9,151 nt of DNA from G963692885 sp964657395 (GTDB lineage Bacteria > Acidobacteriota > Terriglobia > Terriglobales > Acidobacteriaceae): the NCBI GenBank assembly GCA_964657395.1, contig CAZZUX010000133.1, forward strand, positions 1-9,151. The letters run 5' to 3'. The notes beneath the pieces were generated by a model. That model did no database searches. It was not told where the DNA came from and was given only the letters and a program-made list of their open reading frames with translations. The position numbers and the translations under genes are program-made. Positions 1 through 7,542 of this stretch are shown piece after piece (the stretch's first letter is position 1; every line of letters starts with the position of its first letter).

Positions 1-1028
1 GCAATGGAATTGGCATAGCCGCCGAGAGTCGCTTCTGCCGTCAACATCATCTGCAAAGTGGCCGCCGCGTAGTTGTTGAGCAACGCGCTCTGGGCCGGGC
101 CGATCCTCTGGTTCATCGAAGGCGCGGTGCCCCATGTCGATCCATTCGAGGCGGCGGACCCACCCGGGGACAATCGGCTCCGGTCCTCCAACATTCGCGA
201 TGTAGATATGGGCACCAGTCGCCTCGGCAATGGGCGCCGATTGAGTAGGACCGCCCTGAGCCAAACGGGGCTGCGTCCTTTCCATGGGCGAGTGTCGCGC
301 CTGTACCTGGCGGCCCTAGAGGATTCATCGCCATGATCAATCTTGGGCCGGGCTGAATCTCGAAGATCGCATGGTCGCTTTCGTCAGCCATCCGCCATCC
401 CACTTCGCATTCTTCTGGAGCAGGCGATCGGACGAATACTGTGCAGGCTCTTTGGCTGTTCGAGCGGCTTCAAGGTTTGCGAGTAATTGTGATTTCTGAT
501 CGGTGAAGGCAGTAAAGACACCATTCGCGTTGAACAGCCCTACCTTCCACGGAAGCATTTCTCCCGAAAGACCCGAGAAGTAGCGGAGAGAGTCGCGGAC
601 AGCGATGGAGTGAATGGTTGGCTGGTTCGGTGGAAACACCAGCAGCATCATTGGCTTCGCCGCGAGAGTGGTTTTCGACGGTGGAACGATGCGGGCGCTC
701 CTGGGAGTGCCATTGACGGTCGACTGGAAGTTCGATGCAGTGAGTTCCGTGACCCTATTTCTATGCGCATTCCTGACTCTCACGGATATAAATGCTTCGC
801 CCGCCTTTTCGAAATTGCTGCGGCGAAGCAGGTCTACTTCCTGGAAAACTTCTTGTCTTGAGGAGAGAACACGCCGTCTACATTGGCTTGCCGGAGTGCC
901 TGATCTTCAGGACTCACTGCAGTTTGCCCAGCCAGCAAGGGCAGTGTCTGCGCACCGGCGGTGCTGACGAGCAGCAAGGCCGCCGACACGATCTGGAGTA
1001 AAGCGGTCCGCTTCGAGTCCGGCCTCAC
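1..1028 (-). pseudogene. Decayed VWFA-related secreted protein gene, partial at window edge
   Basis: Reading right to left, conceptual translation gives consecutive plausible pieces of one secreted protein, but in changing frames. From a GTG at 1028 there is a signal-peptide-like start (MRPDSKRTALLQIVSAALLL, then VSTAGAQT), in frame until a stop at 834-836. The next frame (about 840-380, stop at 337) gives FEKAGEAFISVRVRNAHRNR and ELTASNFQSTVNG, like the N-terminus of acidobacterial VWFA-related proteins. A third frame (about 375-315) gives IQPGPRLIMAMNPLGPP. Another (about 270-160) gives IAEATGAHIYIANVGGPEP. The last (about 125-1) gives LLNNYAAATLQMMLTAEATL followed by GGYANSIA, and leaves the window open. 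At least four frame changes are needed; they sum to zero. A promoterless remnant or an assembly with local indel errors would both fit. The family assignment rests on recalled resemblance only. A longer in-frame start at 1142 is unlikely because it lies inside a hairpin. Confidence 0.6.
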
Positions 1029-1127
1029 GCAGGCACGAGTACAAGCACCCAGTATGCCACTCGCTTTAGGAGTCCAGCCGATGAGCGGCTCGATGAGAAG
1101 TCCCTGGTTTGCCGTTGGCTTAACGAA

Positions 1128-1165
1128 CCGACCCGGCTGCACGAGGATGAGCAGCCGGGTCCGGT
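1128..1165. terminator. Strong inverted repeat, possible terminator or attenuator
   Basis: ACCCGGCTGC (1131-1140) and GCAGCCGGGT (1151-1160) are perfectly complementary around a 10-nt loop. With one bulged base at 1161 the stem extends through 1127/1165. It lies 46 bp beyond the stop of the TonB-domain gene and before the decayed VWFA-like gene, where a transcription terminator for leftward transcription would sit. No U-tract follows on either strand, so it is not a textbook intrinsic terminator. It could be a Rho-assisted or RNA-stabilising 3' hairpin. Confidence 0.4.
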
Positions 1166-1210
1166 ATCTATCAGTCTTTGGTACCGATGTGCAGGCTTAA
1201 AGATTGAGTG

Positions 1211-2455
1211 CTAAGGATTGACAACAGCAGCGACTTCCTTGCCGTTTCCGCGACTGGACTGCGGCACGGAAGCAGGATTCGCTGCAGGGTTGGCGGCGGG
1301 CGTGGCAGGCGGCATCGCGCCTGGCTGCGGACGGGTGCCGTCCGAATAGATGCGGAAGGTGACCTGCACGTTCACGATGACGGGAACTGGTTGACCATCG
1401 CGGAGTCCGGGGCGGAAGTGAGCCTTCTGGACAGCTGCCACCGCCTGCTCGTCCAGGCCGAAGCCGATAGGCCGCACGATCGCGACGCTGCCCGGCAGAC
1501 CGGATGCACCAACCACCGTCGACAGCAGGGTCATGCCGGCGATGTTGTTCTTCTGCGCGTAGTCATTCGACGACGGATCGAGGCTGCTGAGCAGGTGCGG
1601 CGCTATGACACCGTTGCCTGGACGGGCGACGGAGTTGTCGATGCGCTCAGCCTGCTGTTTACCTGCCTTGGTGGCAAAGTAAATCTGCCAGTAGTCCGGC
1701 AATGTGGCGATCACGGAGTCGTCAAGACCGGTTGCGAACACCTGGTCGAGAGCACGGGAGAGCTGCTTCCAGCTTTCCGCGGGATCGTGCTTGAGTGCTT
1801 CGGCGGCAAGCCGCGTAGTTTCTGCAGGCGAAGGACCGGCGACGGTTTTTGCTGCGGGTGCGGCGCCGGCATCCGCGTCGTCGAAGGTGACGTCCGGCGG
1901 ATTCGCAACGCCGGTCGTCTCGCTTGAGGCTGGAGCGGAAGCCGCGGCTTTCGCAACTGCGGTGGTAGCTGATTTGTCTTCCTTGTGCTTCTTCTTCTTT
2001 TCAGGGGTGATGTCGAGGCGTTCGATGGTGATCTCTACAGGCTTCTTCGATACCTTGATCCGTTCGAAAGGCTTCGAATCGTCTTCATAAGGCAGGCCTC
2101 CGAAAAAGTGCAGGCCGATACGGTCCGCATCGATGATGATGGCGTGCTTGTTGGAGCGGACCTTCGTGACTTCGAGAGCAGAAAGAGTGAAGGAGCCCTT
2201 CTGGGGGTTGCCGACAGCCTTGCCGTCAATGTCGAACCTGATCTTGTCATCCTGGTAGAAGCCGCGCAGGAAGAGAAATTTGCCCTCGAGCCGTTGGTCG
2301 ATCGCCTGCTCCGTAGTCGCGAGCGGAGTGGCGGGAATAACCGGCGGACCGAGTGGAGCATCGGCACGGCTGGCTGCATGGCTGAGGGGGTTGAGAACCA
2401 GCGAGGCGACCAAAGCGAGCAGAGCAGGGCGGGACGTAGCGAGCGCCATCTTCAT
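1211..2455 (-). CDS. TonB C-terminal domain protein with signal peptide or N-terminal anchor
   Basis: A 414-residue protein. The ATG at 2455 is chosen because GGAGAA (2466-2461) lies at ideal distance and because a hydrophobic segment follows directly (residues about 10-28, ending LSHAA). Residues 55-150 form an N-terminal domain with FLRGFYQDDKIRFDIDGK, of a kind I recall in acidobacterial TonB-family proteins. Residues 151-225 are a low-complexity linker that begins with a lysine run (PEKKKKHKEDK) and then becomes Ala/Ser/Thr-rich. Residues about 283-371 match the TonB C-terminal fold (APHLLSSLDP, VRPIGFGLDEQAVAAVQKAH, RPGLRDGQPVPV, VTFRIY). The last 40 residues are a Pro/Ala/Asn-rich tail with repeated PAANPAANPAS. 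Classical TonB links ExbBD energy to outer-membrane receptors, but no exbB, exbD or receptor gene is here and the N-terminus lacks an evident S/H membrane motif. A periplasmic adaptor role is therefore as likely as energy transduction. Confidence 0.85.
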   Translation of the reverse strand: MKMALATSRPALLALVASLVLNPLSHAASRADAPLGPPVIPATPLATTEQAIDQRLEGKFLFLRGFYQDDKIRFDIDGKAVGNPQKGSFTLSALEVTKVRSNKHAIIIDADRIGLHFFGGLPYEDDSKPFERIKVSKKPVEITIERLDITPEKKKKHKEDKSATTAVAKAAASAPASSETTGVANPPDVTFDDADAGAAPAAKTVAGPSPAETTRLAAEALKHDPAESWKQLSRALDQVFATGLDDSVIATLPDYWQIYFATKAGKQQAERIDNSVARPGNGVIAPHLLSSLDPSSNDYAQKNNIAGMTLLSTVVGASGLPGSVAIVRPIGFGLDEQAVAAVQKAHFRPGLRDGQPVPVIVNVQVTFRIYSDGTRPQPGAMPPATPAANPAANPASVPQSSRGNGKEVAAVVNP

Positions 2456-2673
2456 AATTTTTCTCCGGCAGCGACAAAGTTGGCACCAGGTGAAACCCCG
2501 GTTCGTCCGTCCATGCGGACTAGGGTCCTGGCCGACGTTCGGGATCAACTGCTGGAGGCTATCTGATACGTAAGTAACGGCCGGGGGAATGTCCCGAAGG
2601 AATGGAGGTAATACAACTTTCCGGGATTTGCGAAGGTACGAGCAGCCGGAACAGCGTTCGCGGTCTTCCTTCC

Positions 2674-4080
2674 TTATCTTCGTTCTACGAGGAGTGGCAC
2701 GCCATATTTGGGGCGCAAGGAGATCGCGGGATTGAGAGCGATGTCTTTGGAAGCTCCGGGCGGCGGCGTAAGGCGCCAGCTTCGGGAAACAGCAGCCAGC
2801 ACTAGAACGCCTTCCATCCAGGCAAGTCCCTCGGCGATGCACTGGCGGGAGCCGGCAGCGAAGGGGAAGTAAGCAAAGCGGGGGCGGTCGGCCTTATTGG
2901 CTTCCGAAAAGCGCTCGGGGTCGAAGGTGAGCGGGTCGGTGTAGAAGCGCGGATCGCGATGAACGCAGAACTGCGGCGCGAGCAGGATGGCGCCCGGTTC
3001 GATGGGATAACCGGCAATCTCGTAGGGCAGCGCACACGTACGGGCCGTTACCCAGACGGGCGGGTAGAGCCGCATGGCTTCCGCGAACACCATTTCGGCA
3101 TAGCGGAGACGGGGGAAGTCTTCGGCAGCTGGCGTCCGGTCGCCGAGGACGGAGGCGCTTTCTTCGTGCAGCCGTTGCTGGATTTCCGGATGCTGTGCGA
3201 GCAGCCAGACAGAAAAACTGAGTGCGTTGGCCGTGGTCTCGTGCCCGGCAAGCAGGACGGTGGTGCATTCATCGTGGACCTGCTGGTCTGTCATCGTGTC
3301 GCCGGACGCCCCTTCCGTATCTGACTCTGTGTCCACTGATTCGAGCAGCATCGAGAGCAGGTCGCCGCGATCGCCGGGCGCCTGGCGGCGTTCGCGGATC
3401 ATTCTGTAGATAAGCGCGTCCAGCTCTTTCTGACCCCTTCGGATTCGGACCATCATGGGCAGCGGCAGCTTCTGGATCTGCTCCGAGAAGGGCAGAAGAG
3501 CAATCGGCATGAAACCCATGAACGCATTGACAGCGGCCTCCACTTTCTTGACATCGGACTGGACGTCGACGTCGAAGAGACATTTGCCGACGATGACCAG
3601 GGCCAACTCCAGCATCTCTCCGTGGAGATCGACAACCGAGCCGCTCTGCCAGCGCGCCGTCATCTTCTCCGCGTAACTGCCTATGACCTCGCCATAGGCG
3701 CCAATGCGTTTGCGATGGAAAGCGGGCTGTGCGAGGCGTCGCTGGCGCATGTGCAATGGTTCTTCACTGGTCAGCAGGCCATCGCCAAGAACAGTGCGGG
3801 CACGCTGCATGACGACGCCGCGATGGTGTTTGGATGAATCTTTCAGGAAGTAGTCGGCGATCAGATCAGGATGATTGATCTGGTAGATGTGGCGCGATGC
3901 AGCGCGATAGTGAACAAGGTCGCCATAGGTGCGGGCGCATTCTTCCATGTAATCGGCAGCGCTTTGGCGGAAGGCGCGGCCGGTGAGGAGTCGGCGGAAG
4001 AACGATGGGCCTGGCGGATAATGCGGAAGCTCTTTGCCGGATGAAGGGCCTTGAATCAGACGTACGGGAACACTCGCCAT
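2674..4080 (-). CDS. Cytochrome P450 monooxygenase
   Basis: A 468-residue soluble-type bacterial P450 of full family length, predicted to hydroxylate or otherwise oxidise a hydrophobic substrate using electrons from separate redox partners. Visible landmarks: C-helix HMRQRRLAQPAFHRKRI (110-126), I-helix oxygen-activation motif AGHETT (278-283), ExxR at Glu334-Arg337 (EAMRLYPP), PERF (388-391), and the heme loop FAAGSRQC with axial Cys414. The loop is unusual: the residues that are normally Gly after Phe and two after Cys are both Ala (FAAG, CIA). There is no membrane anchor. The ATG at 4080 has GAGGAA about 10 nt upstream; the frame stays open to 4218, but that extension would overlap the end of the upstream receptor gene. 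No ferredoxin or ferredoxin reductase gene is adjacent, so the redox partner is elsewhere. The substrate cannot be told from sequence. Confidence 0.95.
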   Translation of the reverse strand: MASVPVRLIQGPSSGKELPHYPPGPSFFRRLLTGRAFRQSAADYMEECARTYGDLVHYRAASRHIYQINHPDLIADYFLKDSSKHHRGVVMQRARTVLGDGLLTSEEPLHMRQRRLAQPAFHRKRIGAYGEVIGSYAEKMTARWQSGSVVDLHGEMLELALVIVGKCLFDVDVQSDVKKVEAAVNAFMGFMPIALLPFSEQIQKLPLPMMVRIRRGQKELDALIYRMIRERRQAPGDRGDLLSMLLESVDTESDTEGASGDTMTDQQVHDECTTVLLAGHETTANALSFSVWLLAQHPEIQQRLHEESASVLGDRTPAAEDFPRLRYAEMVFAEAMRLYPPVWVTARTCALPYEIAGYPIEPGAILLAPQFCVHRDPRFYTDPLTFDPERFSEANKADRPRFAYFPFAAGSRQCIAEGLAWMEGVLVLAAVSRSWRLTPPPGASKDIALNPAISLRPKYGVPLLVERR

Positions 4081-4149
4081 GCCTGCATCTTTCCTCTGCT
4101 TTAAGTTTAGGGGCAAAGCAGCAGGGGAGAGCGAAGGATGAGGCGAGCG

Positions 4150-4177
4150 AACGCACCCGTCGCCCGGCGTGTGCGTT
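4150..4177. repeat. Inverted repeat between receptor and P450 genes
   Basis: AACGCAC (4150-4156) pairs perfectly with GTGCGTT (4171-4177) around a 14-nt GC-rich loop. It sits in the 115-bp gap just after the receptor stop codon and before the P450 start. It could be a 3' hairpin of the receptor transcript, an attenuator or a protein-binding site. No U-run follows on the minus strand. Confidence 0.35.
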
Positions 4178-4195
4178 GGATGAAAGGAAGCCGCT

Positions 4196-5542
4196 TCAGT
4201 TCTGCAGCGAGGTGACAATGCTTTTCAGGGTGGCTGCTTCTTCGCTCAGGATGACCGCGGCCTGCGCGCTTTCGGCTGCCGAGGCAGCAGAATCTTTGGC
4301 GACATTTCCAAGGGATGCCACCGAGTTCTGGATCTGCGAGCCGTATTGCTGCTGGGTGCGCGAGGTGCTTTCAAGCAGGGAGAGCTGGCTTTTGACAGTC
4401 ATGGCAGTCTGGTTGACACGCGTCATCGCAGCGGTGAGTGCCGCGGCTGCAGCTTCGCCAGTTCTGCTGCTGCGGACGGACGAGTCGATCAGGATTGCGG
4501 TGTCAGTGGCTGCCGTGGCAGAGCGCTGTGCCAGGCTCCCGACTTCCTGCGCGACAACGGAAAAGCCCGCGCCGTATTGACCGGCGGTCGCGGCCTCCAC
4601 AGCTGCGTTGAGCGAAAGGATTTTGGTCTGAAACGCGATACCGTCAATCAGCCGGACGACGTCTCCTATTTTTTTGCCGGAAGCAACCATGTCGTTCACG
4701 ACGCCGGCCATCACCAGTACGTCGGCGTTGGCCTGGGCAAGTTCCTGGTCCATGGCACTCATCAAAAGGAGGGCGCTCTCCGAGGCCAGAGCGTTCTGGC
4801 TGGATGTCTCACCCCACTGAAGAGTGGCAGCCGCTGTCTCTTCCAACGTTTCCGCTTGCTGCTGGGCAGAGTCGGCGAGACGGCTGCCGGCAGCACTGAT
4901 CTGCTGGGATGAGGAAGCAACCCGCTCGGAAGAAGCATCCAGGTGATCGAGAATGATGCCGCGAGCCTCAATAGAACGTCCGAATTCACGGGCGATGAAA
5001 CAGCCCGGCACCACTTCCAGGATGACAAACAGCGCATGCACCAGGACCAGGAGGAAGGAAGCCTGGTAGTTGAAGACGCCTGCAGGCAGCCAGAGCCAGA
5101 AGAGAACATGGTGGATCGCGATAGTCGCCCCGGCCACGAGCAGCGGCGTCATGCGGCCATAGACCATGAGCAGGGCGAGCAGGACGAAAATGGCGAAGTG
5201 CGCTTCGATCCTGCCTTGGCTGACGTAAATACCCAGGGCTGCCATGCCCATGGCGGCAATCGCCATCATGACGGAGTTTGCCCAGGCTGCAGGATCGCGC
5301 ATGAGACCCGCAGCAGGGCCGGCAAGCATGACCAGGCCCGCTACCAGCGGGACCAGCAGGCTGCTGTGAAGTAAGGAGGCGATCAGCAGGAAGACAGGAA
5401 GATGAAGCAGCAAAAGAACCAGGCCCCACGTGTTGACCTGCTTTTCGTAATTCTGCGAGAACGAAGTCACTGTGAGGACCGGGGTTTGTTCCATCATGCA
5501 CCTGCTTTGTTGTTGGTCATGGCTCTGTGAGGGTGAGGACAT
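4196..5542 (-). CDS. Methyl-accepting chemotaxis-type receptor, membrane-embedded sensor
   Basis: A 448-residue protein. Residues about 38-190 contain five to six hydrophobic helices with very short loops and no sizeable periplasmic domain, so sensing is probably within or near the membrane. Residues 110-155 (GRIEAHFAIFVLLALLMVYG, then AIHHVLFWLWLP) resemble a membrane sensor module I recall from other MCPs and kinases, with His115 and the His144-His145 pair. Residues about 200-448 are the cytoplasmic coiled coil. QQQAETLEETAAAT (227-240) looks like a methylation region. The signalling tip is around IDGIAFQTKILSLNAAVEAA (299-318) followed by TAGQYGAGFSVVAQEV. The tip lacks arginines normally conserved there. 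There is no HAMP domain and no C-terminal CheR/CheB-binding pentapeptide. The ATG at 5542 overlaps the upstream stop as TGATG, implying translational coupling; Met16/Met17 (around 5497) are alternative starts. No che genes are nearby. Confidence 0.9.
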   Translation of the reverse strand: MSSPSQSHDQQQSRCMMEQTPVLTVTSFSQNYEKQVNTWGLVLLLLHLPVFLLIASLLHSSLLVPLVAGLVMLAGPAAGLMRDPAAWANSVMMAIAAMGMAALGIYVSQGRIEAHFAIFVLLALLMVYGRMTPLLVAGATIAIHHVLFWLWLPAGVFNYQASFLLVLVHALFVILEVVPGCFIAREFGRSIEARGIILDHLDASSERVASSSQQISAAGSRLADSAQQQAETLEETAAATLQWGETSSQNALASESALLLMSAMDQELAQANADVLVMAGVVNDMVASGKKIGDVVRLIDGIAFQTKILSLNAAVEAATAGQYGAGFSVVAQEVGSLAQRSATAATDTAILIDSSVRSSRTGEAAAAALTAAMTRVNQTAMTVKSQLSLLESTSRTQQQYGSQIQNSVASLGNVAKDSAASAAESAQAAVILSEEAATLKSIVTSLQN

Positions 5543-6231
5543 CAGTCCAGGCGATATTTCAGGCGGAATGGGTCTATTCTCTTCTGCAGGCTCGCGCCAA
5601 CGGCACAGCCGAAAAGGGGTTCTGCCTTCATGCGAGTACTGGGAGAGCCGGTACGAAGAAGACGATCGTCCTGATCATTCGCAGAGCCGTACCCACCGAG
5701 ATAGAGGATGTCGCCCTGAGCCGAGGCGAAGACGAGAAGAGGAAGGCCATGGAGCCCTGTGTCAGGAGGAAGATGGTCAGCCGAGAGATGGTCGACTGCG
5801 TATCCCTGACTTGCAAGGGTGTGGAGAAGGGCAAGGCTGCCTGGCAGGTACTCGGAATGATCAGTGTCGGTGTTGCCGCTGGCCGCACGGCTGGTGTCGA
5901 TGACGAGTATCTGTTCGTCTACTCCGCTCCAGGGCTGCCGATTTCCCAGGTGCCGCATGATCTTCTGCGAGCAGCCGCAGCTGCCGGAGAGGACATGAAG
6001 CATGCGCGGGCGGCCGGGATGCAAGACCGGGGCAAGCTTGAGAATGTCGGAACCAGGGCCGCGGAAAGGGACGTGAAGCGACATGAGGATGCTGCCAGTC
6101 ATGAGGCTCGCAGCGATCCACAAGCCCAGGAACCACCCCGCCACAGAGGATCGCCGGCTCGAGAAGCATGAGCAACAACTGTCCCGGCTGCTTCTGGAGG
6201 ATTCGCCGTCCGATGAATCTTTTTCTTGCAT
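5542..6231 (-). CDS. Membrane-anchored thioredoxin-like protein with CxC motif (RedB-like)
   Basis: A 229-residue protein. The ATG at 6231 has GGAG five bases upstream. Residues 1-30 are Ser/Arg-rich with a CCSC cluster (19-22). Residues 31-50 form one transmembrane helix. The rest should face the periplasm. After the helix comes MLHVLSGSCGCSQKIMRHL (77-95), a beta-strand followed by a CxC at Cys85/Cys87 at the start of a helix, the layout of a thioredoxin-fold active site. Further on are PLLVFASAQGDILYLGG (164-180), matching the cis-Pro strand-turn region, and FGC (Cys209). This pattern resembles RedB-like proteins as I remember them, but the identity is tentative. The single-base overlap with the receptor gene downstream suggests joint translation and a shared function, possibly redox or metal sensing. 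Substrate unknown. Confidence 0.75.
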   Translation of the reverse strand: MQEKDSSDGESSRSSRDSCCSCFSSRRSSVAGWFLGLWIAASLMTGSILMSLHVPFRGPGSDILKLAPVLHPGRPRMLHVLSGSCGCSQKIMRHLGNRQPWSGVDEQILVIDTSRAASGNTDTDHSEYLPGSLALLHTLASQGYAVDHLSADHLPPDTGLHGLPLLVFASAQGDILYLGGYGSANDQDDRLLRTGSPSTRMKAEPLFGCAVGASLQKRIDPFRLKYRLD

Positions 6232-6329
6232 GCATGCTCCAGCATTGATGGCTCGTTACAGTGCTCATCGGCGGGGGAACGGTTTGCTTGAGCTTTGTCC
6301 GGGTCAGGGTTCAGGTGACGTCGCGGATT

Positions 6330-6349
6330 AGGCTTCCGGATGGAAGCCT
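6330..6349. promoter_or_regulatory. Perfect inverted repeat in divergent intergenic region
   Basis: AGGCTTCC (6330-6337) and GGAAGCCT (6342-6349) form a perfect 8-bp dyad around the 4-nt spacer GGAT. It lies between the divergent thioredoxin-like gene (start 6231) and the membrane protein gene (start 6424), so it could be an operator shared by both or an RNA hairpin in the 5' leader of the rightward gene. No convincing sigma70 promoter was found in this spacer on either strand. An in-frame ATG at 6340 lies inside the dyad, which argues against it as a start. Confidence 0.4.
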
Positions 6350-6423
6350 CGCCATCTGGTATCTTCGATCTTCCTCGGCAGCGCCGGCCTCGCGAAGCCG
6401 TTCGCCGAACAAGGGTGCCGACG

Positions 6424-7275
6424 ATGCAGGCAATTGAACCGAAGTGGATGAAGACGGGCTGGCGGATTGCGTCGATCTTCCTCGGTGCTGGTCTCCTGCT
6501 GGCGGCGGATCTTCTTCTCCTCACGGCCGGCAATTGGGCGATCAGCGCTCTGGTCATCCTCCTGTGGGTCCTGCCATCCCCTTTGTGGGTCTGGCGCCGC
6601 GACGTGGCTGCGAGCTTTTATCTGCCGGTGTGGCTGGCGCTGGCGTGGTTCGTGGCCGTCGCCTTCAGGAACCTGTTTCCTCTCATGCCGCTGAAGGTTG
6701 GTTTATCGTTCTTTCTGCTTCAGGCGATGCTGCTCTCGGCACCGCTGATGCTGACAGTAATCGCGGTTCCCATCGTCCGGACCCTTCGGGAGCTGAGGGC
6801 GTGGAGGCTGCCCGCACTCGCAGTGTGTCCGTTCCTGCTACTCGCATCCGTTGTGTTGGCCGAACGTCTTGGAGACGTGAAGAAAACCTCTGCGCACGAG
6901 ATGTCATGGACATCAAACGTGGATCAACTCGCAGCAGCAACGGGCTTGCCGCTTCCGTTTCTAAGCAGGCAGCCAAAGTCTCCGGCGCTGCCAGAGGATG
7001 AGCCGCAGGTGCTGCTGTATCGCCAGGTAGGGGACGGCTACTGTATTTACATCGTGCATTCCGGACGCCTATTGGCCTATCTGCGTGGCCACGGCAAGCC
7101 GCAGGTGCGCGTAACGTATGCGGTGCGTTACAGCTTTGGAAGATACCGGGGTGACCAGGGAGTTTTGTCGATCGACGACTATTCTATGGACCAGCCGGGG
7201 CAGGCTTACGACTATGGCGACGGAAGTGGCCTGGTCGTTGGGAACGTTCCGGTGGGCACGGACTGCGCGCGCTAG
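6424..7275 (+). CDS. Five-helix membrane protein of unknown function
   Basis: I do not recognise this 283-residue protein. It has five predicted transmembrane helices at about residues 13-35, 37-57, 63-83, 93-118 and 128-147, followed by a soluble C-terminal part of about 135 residues. That part contains a beta-rich stretch (QVLLYRQVGDGYCIYIVHSG, 195-214; then VRVTYAVRYSFGRYRG) and a Tyr/Asp/Gly-rich end. Cys207 and Cys281 are the only cysteines there, and Cys135 lies in the last helix. The ATG at 6424 is preferred: AAGGG lies 8 nt upstream and hydrophobic sequence follows closely. In-frame ATGs at 6340 (inside a dyad) and 6448 are alternatives. It is transcribed divergently from the thioredoxin-like/receptor pair and ends 86 bp before the ribosomal promoter. 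The role cannot be assigned. Confidence 0.75.
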   Translation: MQAIEPKWMKTGWRIASIFLGAGLLLAADLLLLTAGNWAISALVILLWVLPSPLWVWRRDVAASFYLPVWLALAWFVAVAFRNLFPLMPLKVGLSFFLLQAMLLSAPLMLTVIAVPIVRTLRELRAWRLPALAVCPFLLLASVVLAERLGDVKKTSAHEMSWTSNVDQLAAATGLPLPFLSRQPKSPALPEDEPQVLLYRQVGDGYCIYIVHSGRLLAYLRGHGKPQVRVTYAVRYSFGRYRGDQGVLSIDDYSMDQPGQAYDYGDGSGLVVGNVPVGTDCAR

Positions 7276-7361
7276 GATGACCTAATCGGGGTTCACCGGA
7301 TAGGCAGCGTGCTCCGGGCCGATCCGGGAGGCCTTCCATCACGCTCCTGCAGGTGAACTCG

Positions 7362-7391
7362 TTGACTCCCTCTGGACGCGTGCGGTATTCT
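7362..7391 (+). promoter_or_regulatory. Probable sigma70-type promoter of the rplM-rpsI-rpsB operon
   Basis: A -35 element TTGACT (7362-7367) is separated by 18 bp from a -10 element TATTCT (7386-7391). This is the best promoter match in the 393-bp gap 7276-7668 and points toward rplM. Transcription would start near 7398, giving a leader of about 270 nt. A pair of complementary arms, GTTCACC (7291-7297) and GGTGAAC (7352-7358), lies just upstream of the -35. Confidence 0.6.
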
Positions 7392-7542
7392 GTATTCCTT
7401 GCGCAGTCTTGCGTTCGCTCTCCTGTGCCCCAAATGATCCGGGTGTGGTTGTGGAGCAGGACGGTTGGCTGATGTGGCCAAACTTCAAGGCAGGGTTTGC
7501 GCGACTCACGCGATCTGATGCAGTTGGCCGTGAAGAGTTCAT

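Noticed and set aside
834..1142. Programmed ribosomal frameshift in the VWFA-like gene
   Set aside because: At least four switches in different directions, without slippery heptamers at the switch points, fit decay or sequence error far better than recoding.
1208..1927. A 239-codon open frame on the plus strand
   Set aside because: It is antisense to the TonB-domain gene, has no family-like sequence, and is rich in Arg and Gly as expected for a shadow frame in G+C-rich DNA.
2456..2842. Upstream extension of the TonB-domain reading frame
   Set aside because: The extension would overlap the end of the P450 gene and bury the signal peptide; GGAGAA before the ATG at 2455 fixes the start.
4081..4218. 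Upstream extension of the P450 reading frame
   Set aside because: It would overlap the end of the receptor gene, and the added residues are not P450-like.
4346..4912. A 188-codon open frame on the plus strand
   Set aside because: Antisense to the chemoreceptor coiled coil; the repeating codon pattern of the coiled coil keeps the opposite strand open.
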